Under the pieces are notes generated by a model. It did no database searches, was not told the origin of the DNA, and was given only the letters and a program-made list of their open reading frames with translations. The translations under genes and the position numbers were made by a program. Of a DNA stretch of 6,747 nt, positions 1 through 5,338 are shown piece after piece (positions within the stretch are counted from its first letter, which is position 1; each line of letters starts with the position of its first letter). The DNA lies in assembly GCA_964354365.1 (NCBI GenBank), contig CAYGZM010000179.1, positions 1 to 6,747 of the forward strand, in the 5' to 3' direction. This DNA comes from CAYGZM01 sp964354365 (GTDB lineage Bacteria > Planctomycetota > Phycisphaerae > Sedimentisphaerales > Anaerobacaceae).

Positions 1-25
1 AGTCACAGATTGCGTTACTGACTCC

Positions 26-58
26 AAAAAGCCTTCCAAGGGCTGGAGACGAGGCTTT
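26..58 (-). terminator. Intrinsic terminator-like hairpin at left edge
   Basis: Read on the minus strand, AAAGCCT (58-52) pairs perfectly with AGGCTTT (34-28). Inside it a second stem TCCA/TGGA (47-44 with 38-35) closes a 5-nt loop, with a 4-nt bulge on one side. The 3' side of the stem runs into five U residues (30-26). This is the classic layout of a Rho-independent terminator or attenuator, although the U tract is short and overlaps the stem by three bases. It lies about 30 nt downstream of the predicted start of transcription from the minus-strand promoter at 94-122, so it would end a very short RNA or act as an attenuator for a gene beyond the left edge. Both roles are inference. Confidence 0.5.
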
Positions 59-93
59 CTGTACGCGGCCTGATCATTTACAGGAGTAACTTG

Positions 94-122
94 ATTCTAT
101 ATGATTGACCAGCCAATGTCAA
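94..122 (-). promoter_or_regulatory. Sigma-70 promoter, near consensus, firing leftwards
   Basis: On the minus strand a perfect -35 box TTGACA (122-117) is followed by a 17-bp spacer and a -10 box TAGAAT (99-94, five of six consensus bases). The predicted transcription start is the A near 87. The promoter lies beyond the 3' end of the aldolase gene and points the same way, so it should serve a short RNA or a gene outside the window rather than any gene seen here. No start codon with a Shine-Dalgarno sequence is visible between it and the left edge. Confidence 0.65.
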
Positions 123-236
123 GGCCAAAGCCCACAATCGCGGCTCTTTGGGCCTATAATACCCCGCCGGGCCGCCAGTGATCTGATGTGCGACCCGAAG
201 GCCGATACCCGGCTGTTCACCGCTGGGATTGGTAGG

Positions 237-1187
237 CTACGCGGGCGATTGACACATTTCCTGGTAGAACTCAGCGTATTTGTCTTTGCAGTCCGTCTTT
301 CGCAGAGCTATCGCCGAGCGCGGATGCTCGTTCAGAATCCCGGTGACCATATAGGGTATGATGTAACCCCACTCGATCTCGTCCCGCATTGGCAGCATAT
401 AGTCCTCTATAACCTTGAGGATTGGGGTCAGGTCGAACTTCGGGTTCTTCAGGAAACCGACCAGCAGCTCCAGACAGCAGTTGCCCGGTCCCCGCCCGAT
501 ACCAAAGAGCGAGCCGTCAACGTAGTTGGCGTTGTGGATTATGCCCTCTATGGTGTTCGCGTAGGCGAGCTGCTGATTGTTGTGGCAGTGGACCCCGATC
601 TCCTTGCCCGGGAGATGCTGCCGGTACAGCTTGACCAAATACTCGATCTGCTCGCAGTAGAGCGCCCCGAAGCTATCCACAACATAGACCACATCGACCG
701 GGGTCTTGGCCAACTGGTCAAGGGCCTCGACCAGGTCCGGCTCTATTTCCTTGGAAATCGCCATTATGTTGACGGTTGTTTCATAACCCAAGTCGTGGCA
801 CTTCCTGACCAATTCGATGGCGCTGTCGATTTCCTTTACGTACGTCGCGGCCCGAATCATATCTATTGGACTTTCATCAGCCGGGGCAAAGGTCTGTTCC
901 TTCACCCGGTATGAATCGACCATAACGCTGATCTTGAGGTTGGATTCAATCCCGGCGCTCTCAATAATCCCCCTTATCTTGTCGTCGTCACAGTATTTCC
1001 ACGCCCCGAAGTCGGTAGGGGGGTACAGCTCCCGGCTGCTGCGGTAACCCATTTCCATATAATCGACGCCGCTTTTCGACAGGGCCTGATATACAGCCCG
1101 GACAAACTCATCCGTGAAATAGTGATTGTTTATAAGCCCCCCATCCCTGATTGTGCAATCCAGCACCTTGATTTGCTCTCTGTACAT
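237..1187 (-). CDS. DRE-TIM metallolyase-family (HMGL-like) aldolase, 4-hydroxy-2-oxovalerate aldolase-like
   Basis: This 316-residue protein belongs to the TIM-barrel family of divalent-metal aldolases and acyl transferases (HMG-CoA lyase, homocitrate synthase, 4-hydroxy-2-oxovalerate aldolase). The N-terminal signature is DCTIRDGG, giving metal ligand Asp10 and the Arg14-Asp15 pair. The second metal site is the His-x-His of GVHCHNN (His200, His202). DSFGAL (171-176) and VDGSLFGIGRGPGN (223-236) match the end of the barrel in the hydroxy-oxovalerate aldolase branch. The C-terminus (WGYIIPYMVTGILNEHPR, 273-290) replaces the usual communication domain for a dehydrogenase partner, and no such partner is nearby. 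The enzyme probably makes or breaks a C-C bond using a pyruvate-type enolate, but the substrate cannot be read from the sequence. Its ATG lies 9 nt after the aroB stop. The likely Shine-Dalgarno AAGG (1198-1195) overlaps that stop codon, so translation is probably coupled to aroB. Family assignment is firm; function is open. Confidence 0.9.
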   Translation of the reverse strand: MYREQIKVLDCTIRDGGLINNHYFTDEFVRAVYQALSKSGVDYMEMGYRSSRELYPPTDFGAWKYCDDDKIRGIIESAGIESNLKISVMVDSYRVKEQTFAPADESPIDMIRAATYVKEIDSAIELVRKCHDLGYETTVNIMAISKEIEPDLVEALDQLAKTPVDVVYVVDSFGALYCEQIEYLVKLYRQHLPGKEIGVHCHNNQQLAYANTIEGIIHNANYVDGSLFGIGRGPGNCCLELLVGFLKNPKFDLTPILKVIEDYMLPMRDEIEWGYIIPYMVTGILNEHPRSAIALRKTDCKDKYAEFYQEMCQSPA

Positions 1188-1196
1188 ATTCCTGCC

Positions 1197-2306
1197 TTAA
1201 GTCAAGATTCGCTGCAGCTCATGCAGCACTTTTTCCACTATTGGCCGCTCGACGTCAACGGCCCATTGCCCCTCCCGGCAATAGACCTGCCCAATGCGGC
1301 TAATTAGCACGAATTTCGGCCATTTGTTGACAGCCTTCTTGTCGCGTTTTATCAGGTCAATCAGGTTAATTTCGTCCAAATCCGCGGGCAATTTCACCGG
1401 GACCCCGATTTTTTCGAGAATTCGGCGGATTCTGTCGAGCCTGCCCGGCTCGGATAATCCCATCTCAATTTCGATCAAGCCGGCTGCAATTATCCCTATG
1501 GCGACTGCCTCCCCGTGAAGCACGTTGTATCCGCTCGCCGCTTCGATCGCATGTCCGGTAGTATGCCCGTAGTTCAGGATTCGCCGCAGATTTCGCTCAT
1601 TCGGGTCCTTTTCGACCACACCGCCCTTTATTTTGCAGTTGAAATGAGCTATCTGCTCAAGCACCTCGGTTCTTCGCCTGATAATCGCATCGGTGTTCTC
1701 CTCAAGGAAGTCAAAATAATCACTATCTGCTATTATGGCGTGCTTTACAGACTCGACCAGCCCGGCCCGGTACTGCCTCTCGTCCAGCGTAGCCAGCGAA
1801 GCAACGTCGATATAGACTGCTGCCGGGTGCCAGAATGCCCCAAATGCGTTCTTGCTCAGGCTCGAATCGACGCCGGTTTTCCCGCCGACCGCAGAATCAG
1901 CCTGCGCAACCGTTGTCGTCGGCACGTGGACCACTGGAACCCCTCTCTTGAAGACAGAGGCCGCAAATCCGGCAATATCGCCCACTGTTCCGCCGCCCAG
2001 GGCGACAACAAGCGTATCCCTGCCCAGATAGGCCTTCTCCATTGTCTCGATTATTGAGACGACCGTGTTGATGTTCTTCGAGGTTTCGCCGGCCGGACTG
2101 ATTACAAAAGTGCCGACTTCCATCCCCCCAAGGAGTTTGTCCAAATGGCCCGCAGAGACTATATTTTCATCTGTGACCACGAACTTATTGTATCGACCGA
2201 AATCAGCCTCAATCCGCGGCCACAATGAGGGCAGAATCCCTGTGCCGATTACAATCCTGTAACTTCCGGCCTCTTTGGCTGGGATGTTGACGTTATGTTC
2301 CGCCAT
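1197..2306 (-). CDS. aroB: 3-dehydroquinate synthase
   Basis: AroB converts DAHP to 3-dehydroquinate, the second step of the shikimate pathway, in the cytosol with NAD+ and a divalent metal. With the start chosen here the protein has 369 residues, close to the family norm of about 360. The NAD-binding loop GGGTVGD is at 104-110. The substrate region GGKTGVD (142-148) and the KNAFGAFWHP block follow. The metal ligands expected in the family are present: Glu185 in GLVESVKHA, His248 in NYGHTTGHAIE and His264 in HGEAVAIG. A TTG codon at 2318 would add four residues, but the ATG at 2306 has GGAGA (2316-2312) five nt upstream, and that Shine-Dalgarno sequence would lie inside the longer reading. 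It is the first gene of a two-gene operon with the aldolase 9 nt downstream. Other sugar-phosphate cyclases share the fold, but the conserved blocks and the nearby aroDE favour a true AroB. Confidence 0.95.
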   Translation of the reverse strand: MAEHNVNIPAKEAGSYRIVIGTGILPSLWPRIEADFGRYNKFVVTDENIVSAGHLDKLLGGMEVGTFVISPAGETSKNINTVVSIIETMEKAYLGRDTLVVALGGGTVGDIAGFAASVFKRGVPVVHVPTTTVAQADSAVGGKTGVDSSLSKNAFGAFWHPAAVYIDVASLATLDERQYRAGLVESVKHAIIADSDYFDFLEENTDAIIRRRTEVLEQIAHFNCKIKGGVVEKDPNERNLRRILNYGHTTGHAIEAASGYNVLHGEAVAIGIIAAGLIEIEMGLSEPGRLDRIRRILEKIGVPVKLPADLDEINLIDLIKRDKKAVNKWPKFVLISRIGQVYCREGQWAVDVERPIVEKVLHELQRILT

Positions 2307-2344
2307 CGCAATCTCCAACTATTTCCTTTTGCGGAAACAGCATT

Positions 2345-2434
2345 TGTCGTTCCTGCGAAACTTGTCCTCGACTCTGATCGGGGAGCAGGAATCCAGTTTT
2401 TTCGCCATAGACCCCTGCTTTCGCAGGGGTGACA
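2345..2434. repeat. 90-bp palindromic intergenic element (REP/MITE-like)
   Basis: The ends are imperfect inverted repeats of 16 bp: TGTCGTTCCTGCGAAA (2345-2360) against the reverse complement of TTTCGCAGGGGTGACA (2419-2434), 13 of 16 matching. Inside are two hairpins. The first pairs TTCCTGC (2350-2356) with GCAGGAA (2385-2391) and continues with TCCTCGA/TCGGGGA (2365-2371 with 2378-2384, one G-U pair). The second is a perfect 8-bp stem ACCCCTGC/GCAGGGGT (2411-2418 with 2423-2430) with a TTTC loop. A T6 run lies between them. The motif 'TTCCTGCGAAA...GCAGGAATCCAG' resembles palindromic repeats that I know to be scattered in intergenic DNA of many unrelated bacteria. It sits between the peptidase gene and aroB, probably in the aroB leader. 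Copy number cannot be judged from this window. Confidence 0.7.
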
Positions 2435-2519
2435 TTACCCGTTTCGGCTTTCCGCAACAGATACTAACTAACCGATAAGCACTCTCACCGGACTACGCAG
2501 AAAGTTGTGATTCTCCAAT

Positions 2520-2548
2520 AGAATAGCCTATTTGCTTAACGAATGCAA
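2520..2548 (-). promoter_or_regulatory. Candidate aroB operon promoter (weak match)
   Basis: On the minus strand TTGCAT (2548-2543) and TATTCT (2525-2520) are separated by 17 bp. Only the first three -35 bases and four -10 bases fit consensus, but spacing is ideal and the site lies in the gap upstream of aroB. It would give a leader of about 200 nt containing the palindromic element at 2345-2434. An imperfect hairpin, AGCCTA (2525-2530) with TAGGCT (2554-2559) plus TTGC/GCAA inside, spans the same bases. It could instead be an operator, or a weak terminator for the peptidase gene about 100 nt upstream. Confidence 0.3.
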
Positions 2549-2657
2549 TAGTTTAGGCTGTTTTGGGGTGTGGTCGATTCTCGCTTCAAGACCGCATAAC
2601 AGAACAACAAAGGGCATTTGAAGCCAGGCCGGCAGTTCCGTATTTGCGATTGCCGCG

Positions 2658-4979
2658 TTATCTGTTACCTGCCAGCCAGCTACCGAGGAAGGCGTTCAGG
2701 TCCAGCATATCAACCACATTGTCGGCGGGGGGGGCGATATCGCAGTCCTCGTTCCACCGCGAATCGCCGGGCCTGCTGAGCCACGCCGCCGTCAGCACCG
2801 CAAAGTCCGCCATATTTACGACGCAGTCGTGGTTGACATCGCCCGCGGCCGGCTCGTAGCACATCAATTGGGCGACCTCGCCCGGCCTCAGTGCGTAATT
2901 GTAGATGCGGACGTCGTCGATCAGGCCTTTCCAGTAACGGCCCGTTTTCTCGGCATTATCACCGATGAACACGTCGAAGTTGTTGGTCGTTATGCCCCCG
3001 CTATACGCAGTCGGGCCGGCCGGGTCCTCAATACCGTCTATGTAGAGGCGGATATTTGCCCCGTCGTACGTCCCGCAGACGTGATGCCATTCGTGCGTTG
3101 GCGCGCTGACGCTCCCGTCAACAGCCGTGTAATTGGGCGGGCCGGTGACGGAAAAGTGAAATTTCCTTTCGCTTCTGAGGGTGGAAAGCCTCCAGGCGGA
3201 ATCGCCCTTGGCGATAATGGCTTGCCAATCCTTATCGACGACATCGATATTCACCCAGGCCGCCACTGCGATCTCATTGATCATATCGAAATTCGATTCA
3301 TTTGGGATTTGAAGGTAGTCGTTGCCGTCGAAGAAGAGCGCCCCGTCGAATATGCCGCCGGATGGTTGCCAGTTCATACTGCCTTGGAGTATTCCGTCGT
3401 TTATGCCTGCCGAATCCTCCGCCAGGCTCCCGCTTGTCTCGTCCAGCTTCCAGTGTGCTATGAGTGAGCCGAATGGATGCTGACCGTAGAAGTCAACACC
3501 CCAGACGTTCCCCGATACGGCGGAATTGTCGGTGGAGGCGCCCGTTTTGACAGTCCTGCCGGAAAATCCATATTCATTCGCGGGCACATATATCAAATAA
3601 GTGGCAGCCGAATTCAGGTCGTCGAAGGCATATATACCCTTGCTATCCGATTCGGCGTAAATTACCGGGCCCTGGCCGCCGAACTGTGCACAAACAGTGG
3701 GCTTGGCGATTGGCCGGCCTTTCGGATCATAAATCCGGCCGCTGATAACCTCGCCGCTGCGGACGGGCGCTCGGCGAATGTTATATACACATTTGTAGAT
3801 TGAGCTGTATGCCGGATCGGAATCGATATTGGGCAGATTATACCAGGCGTCGTATGTGCCGCTCCATCCCATGTTCAGGTGGTGGTAAAGCGTTGATGAA
3901 TTGTAGCCGTATCCGTCGCAAACGGCGGCGTGACCGCTCGAACCGTTGATTCCGAGGATAACGGGGTCCTTTGCATCGAGGTTCGGATTGATCATTCCAA
4001 TCAATCCTTCCCCTATGTTGCTGCCGGAGTTGTACCCCTTTACCGCCTTTGCGTACTGGAACGTATTGACCAGCGAGTCTCTGGCCTTGAGCGTGTCGGC
4101 TTGAGATGAGAGGCTGGCGAAGTGCGTATTGATGGAAATAGCGGCGTCGTAGCAGAGTCCCGCGACGGCGTTGCGCACGGTCGGGATTGTAGAGCAGTCC
4201 GGGACGAGCGCCATTTGGCCCCAATCATAGGCGCCTCCGCTACCGTCGCCGCCGCGCGTGTATGCTCCAAACCAATCGCTGCTGTCCTTTTTGATCCAGA
4301 AGCCCAGCACTCCGATTGGCTCGGTGGGGTGCTGATGGTAGCGCATCAACTGGGCCATAGCCGTCGCCACGCACCCTGTGTGATAATTACCGGGCGTGTA
4401 GTAGTTGTGGAATGGGGCCTCGCAGACTTCATGCTGGGACCATTTGCTTTGCAGCAGCGGCGCAACGCGGACATCGCTTATACCCCCAAGGCTTGGCTCG
4501 CCACTTCCCCCGCTGCCTGATTCGCCGAGGTCAACAAGCCGGCTCCACTTGTGTCTCGCCCGACCGGCAGGCGCCCCTTGCGCTGTATTTCGTTGGCGCC
4601 GCTCGGCCCGAACCGCTGCCATTCGGCCCTTCAGATCGCTGCTCACCAATGCGCCAAGTGGGTTTTCGCGCGACGGATCATAAACGCCATCGTCGGCAAA
4701 ACAGATTATCGGCTCGACCTCGTTGTCCGCTGAGACGACCACAAATCCCGAAGGCTTCAGATAGACGACGTAGTAAATCGCCTCGCCAGCCTCGTCTGCG
4801 AAGGCCTGCACCTTCTCGGACCGCGTCCCAAGGATTGTCTGGAGGGGGCGCGCATCAGTTCCGAGCCAGCCCGAAACCGCCTTCTCGGCTTGGTGTGCTG
4901 TTATCGACCGTGCACACAGGTCGCTGCAGTAGAACAGCAGCGACAGAATACCTGCAAGTACTGTGCTCCTGCGGTTTAT
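2658..4979 (-). CDS. Secreted C10-family (streptopain-like) cysteine peptidase with LamG-like domain and C-terminal dockerin
   Basis: From the AUA at 4979 this encodes about 773 residues; the first standard start is GTG at 4811 (717 residues). Residues 1-25 form a signal peptide: basic NRRS, then a hydrophobic stretch to about Ala24. A C10-type propeptide follows (about 26-160, with SGFVVVSADNEVEPIICF), ending in a Gly/Ser-rich linker. The peptidase domain runs from about 173 to 403: PLLQSKWSQ, catalytic Cys203 in TGCVATAMAQLMRYHQHP, His350 in SSGHAAVCDGYG and Asn369 in HLNMGWSG. In streptopain the residue after this Asn is Trp; here it is Met. Next come a carboxypeptidase-regulatory or CnaB-like beta domain (about 408-497), a LamG/concanavalin-like domain (about 504-706), and a dockerin type I-like pair of calcium loops (713-769), each ending in W-L. 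The protein is probably exported and tethered or assembled through its dockerin. The GTG start would remove the signal peptide and part of the propeptide, so I reject it. Substrate is unknown. Confidence 0.88.
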   Translation of the reverse strand: MNRRSTVLAGILSLLFYCSDLCARSITAHQAEKAVSGWLGTDARPLQTILGTRSEKVQAFADEAGEAIYYVVYLKPSGFVVVSADNEVEPIICFADDGVYDPSRENPLGALVSSDLKGRMAAVRAERRQRNTAQGAPAGRARHKWSRLVDLGESGSGGSGEPSLGGISDVRVAPLLQSKWSQHEVCEAPFHNYYTPGNYHTGCVATAMAQLMRYHQHPTEPIGVLGFWIKKDSSDWFGAYTRGGDGSGGAYDWGQMALVPDCSTIPTVRNAVAGLCYDAAISINTHFASLSSQADTLKARDSLVNTFQYAKAVKGYNSGSNIGEGLIGMINPNLDAKDPVILGINGSSGHAAVCDGYGYNSSTLYHHLNMGWSGTYDAWYNLPNIDSDPAYSSIYKCVYNIRRAPVRSGEVISGRIYDPKGRPIAKPTVCAQFGGQGPVIYAESDSKGIYAFDDLNSAATYLIYVPANEYGFSGRTVKTGASTDNSAVSGNVWGVDFYGQHPFGSLIAHWKLDETSGSLAEDSAGINDGILQGSMNWQPSGGIFDGALFFDGNDYLQIPNESNFDMINEIAVAAWVNIDVVDKDWQAIIAKGDSAWRLSTLRSERKFHFSVTGPPNYTAVDGSVSAPTHEWHHVCGTYDGANIRLYIDGIEDPAGPTAYSGGITTNNFDVFIGDNAEKTGRYWKGLIDDVRIYNYALRPGEVAQLMCYEPAAGDVNHDCVVNMADFAVLTAAWLSRPGDSRWNEDCDIAPPADNVVDMLDLNAFLGSWLAGNR

Positions 4980-4991
4980 TTCGTCCTCCTT
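4977..4991 (-). promoter_or_regulatory. Perfect Shine-Dalgarno sequence placing an AUA start codon
   Basis: On the minus strand AAGGAGG (4991-4985) is followed by five nt (ACGAA) and then ATA (4979-4977), which opens the signal-peptide reading frame of the peptidase. The frame from here to the GTG at 4811 is open and contains no ATG, GTG or TTG. The perfect ribosome-binding site, optimal spacing and immediate start of a signal peptide together mark this ATA as the start. Confidence 0.7.
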
Positions 4992-5008
4992 AATGAAAAA
5001 TAGAAGGC

Positions 5009-5081
5009 TTCTGCAAAATTGCAGGTTAGGCCTACTTAGAAAAGAAAAAATCGTTTGTTGATTACCTGCAGTTTTGCAGAA
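5009..5081. repeat. Long inverted repeat in the peptidase leader
   Basis: TTCTGCAAAATTGCAGGT (5009-5026) is the reverse complement of ACCTGCAGTTTTGCAGAA (5064-5081) at 17 of 18 positions, with 37 bp between the arms. Each arm is also a small dyad by itself (CTGCAA-AA-TTGCAG, and CTGCAG-TT-TTGCAG with one mismatch), the two centres being 56 bp apart. The space between contains an A-rich run (T-rich in the peptidase transcript) and the palindrome TAGGCCTA (5027-5034). It lies inside the predicted 5' leader of the peptidase mRNA, ending 18 nt before its Shine-Dalgarno sequence. It may be an RNA stem or a pair of operator sites. Confidence 0.75.
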
Positions 5082-5124
5082 CTCATAAAAATAGCCGACA
5101 TTTGCGGAGCTGTTGATATGAACA

Positions 5125-5151
5125 AATCCCGCGGCACGGCCGGCGGGGATT
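5125..5151. other. GC-rich hairpin in the peptidase leader
   Basis: AATCCC (5125-5130) pairs with GGGATT (5146-5151), GC (5131-5132) with GC (5143-5144) and GGC (5133-5135) with GCC (5139-5141), leaving single bulged G residues and a 3-nt loop. It would form in the peptidase leader RNA about 65 nt after the predicted transcription start. It has no U tract, so it does not look like a terminator. Confidence 0.45.
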
Positions 5152-5199
5152 CAAGACGAAACCAAAGCCATACAGTCACTCCAGGACTCGTGGCTCTTT

Positions 5200-5228
5200 T
5201 CAACAACCCACTTCACAATGATTATACA
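5200..5228 (+). promoter_or_regulatory. Weak candidate aroDE promoter overlapping the divergent one
   Basis: On the plus strand TCAACA (5200-5205) and TATACA (5223-5228) are 17 bp apart, four of six matches each. The -10 box overlaps the -10 box of the minus-strand peptidase promoter (5221-5226). It would start transcription near 5235, about 100 nt ahead of aroDE. No better plus-strand candidate was seen between it and the aroDE start. Confidence 0.25.
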
Positions 5229-5249
5229 CATTTCCGCTCCCGATGTCAA
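5221..5249 (-). promoter_or_regulatory. Fully consensus sigma-70 promoter of the peptidase gene
   Basis: On the minus strand TTGACA (5249-5244) and TATAAT (5226-5221) are separated by exactly 17 bp, so all twelve hexamer bases match consensus. Transcription should start near 5214, giving a leader of about 235 nt before the AUA start at 4979. It lies in the divergent gap between the peptidase and aroDE. A strong promoter followed by a long structured leader suggests that control, if any, acts after initiation or through a repressor. Confidence 0.75.
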
Positions 5250-5338
5250 GGGTATCTGCCGCCAAATAAGGAACTTACACGCACTATTTCGCGTTTTGTC
5301 CTTGCTTTGCCGGCTGTAGCCGCTATCCTGTTGCTGCT

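Noticed and set aside
1..23. AGTCA/TGACT inverted repeat at the left edge
   Set aside because: Only five bp per arm and cut by the window edge; not distinguishable from chance.
123..154. Imperfect inverted repeat GGCCAAAG / CTTTGGGCC
   Set aside because: One-base bulge, no U tract on either strand and no clear link to a gene; probably incidental.
155..160. Perfect TATAAT on the plus strand
   Set aside because: No -35 element at 16-18 bp upstream and no plus-strand gene follows.
191..204. UUCG-tetraloop hairpin (CGGCC-TTCG-GGTCG on the minus strand) after the aldolase
   Set aside because: Stable and well placed about 35 nt past the stop codon, but it has no U tract, so it cannot be called an intrinsic terminator.
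105..914. 269-codon plus-strand open frame opposite the aldolase
   Set aside because: It is antisense to a well-conserved enzyme, starts with TTG inside the minus-strand promoter spacer, and has no recognisable motifs; it is a shadow of the aldolase codon pattern.
1197..2306. AroB as a secondary-metabolism sugar-phosphate cyclase (EEVS or DOI synthase type)
   Set aside because: The conserved blocks read as ordinary dehydroquinate synthase, and a shikimate gene (aroDE) is nearby.
2829..3467. 212-codon plus-strand open frame opposite the peptidase
   Set aside because: It overlaps the LamG-like domain on the other strand and shows no family motif.
4900..4979. Lipoprotein signal reading of the peptidase N-terminus
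   Set aside because: The Cys in LLFYCSD is not preceded by a proper lipobox (small residue at -1), so an ordinary signal peptide is more likely.
4412..4993. 193-codon plus-strand frame opposite the peptidase N-terminus
   Set aside because: Low-complexity Arg/Pro/Ser-rich translation, typical of an antisense shadow in GC-rich DNA.
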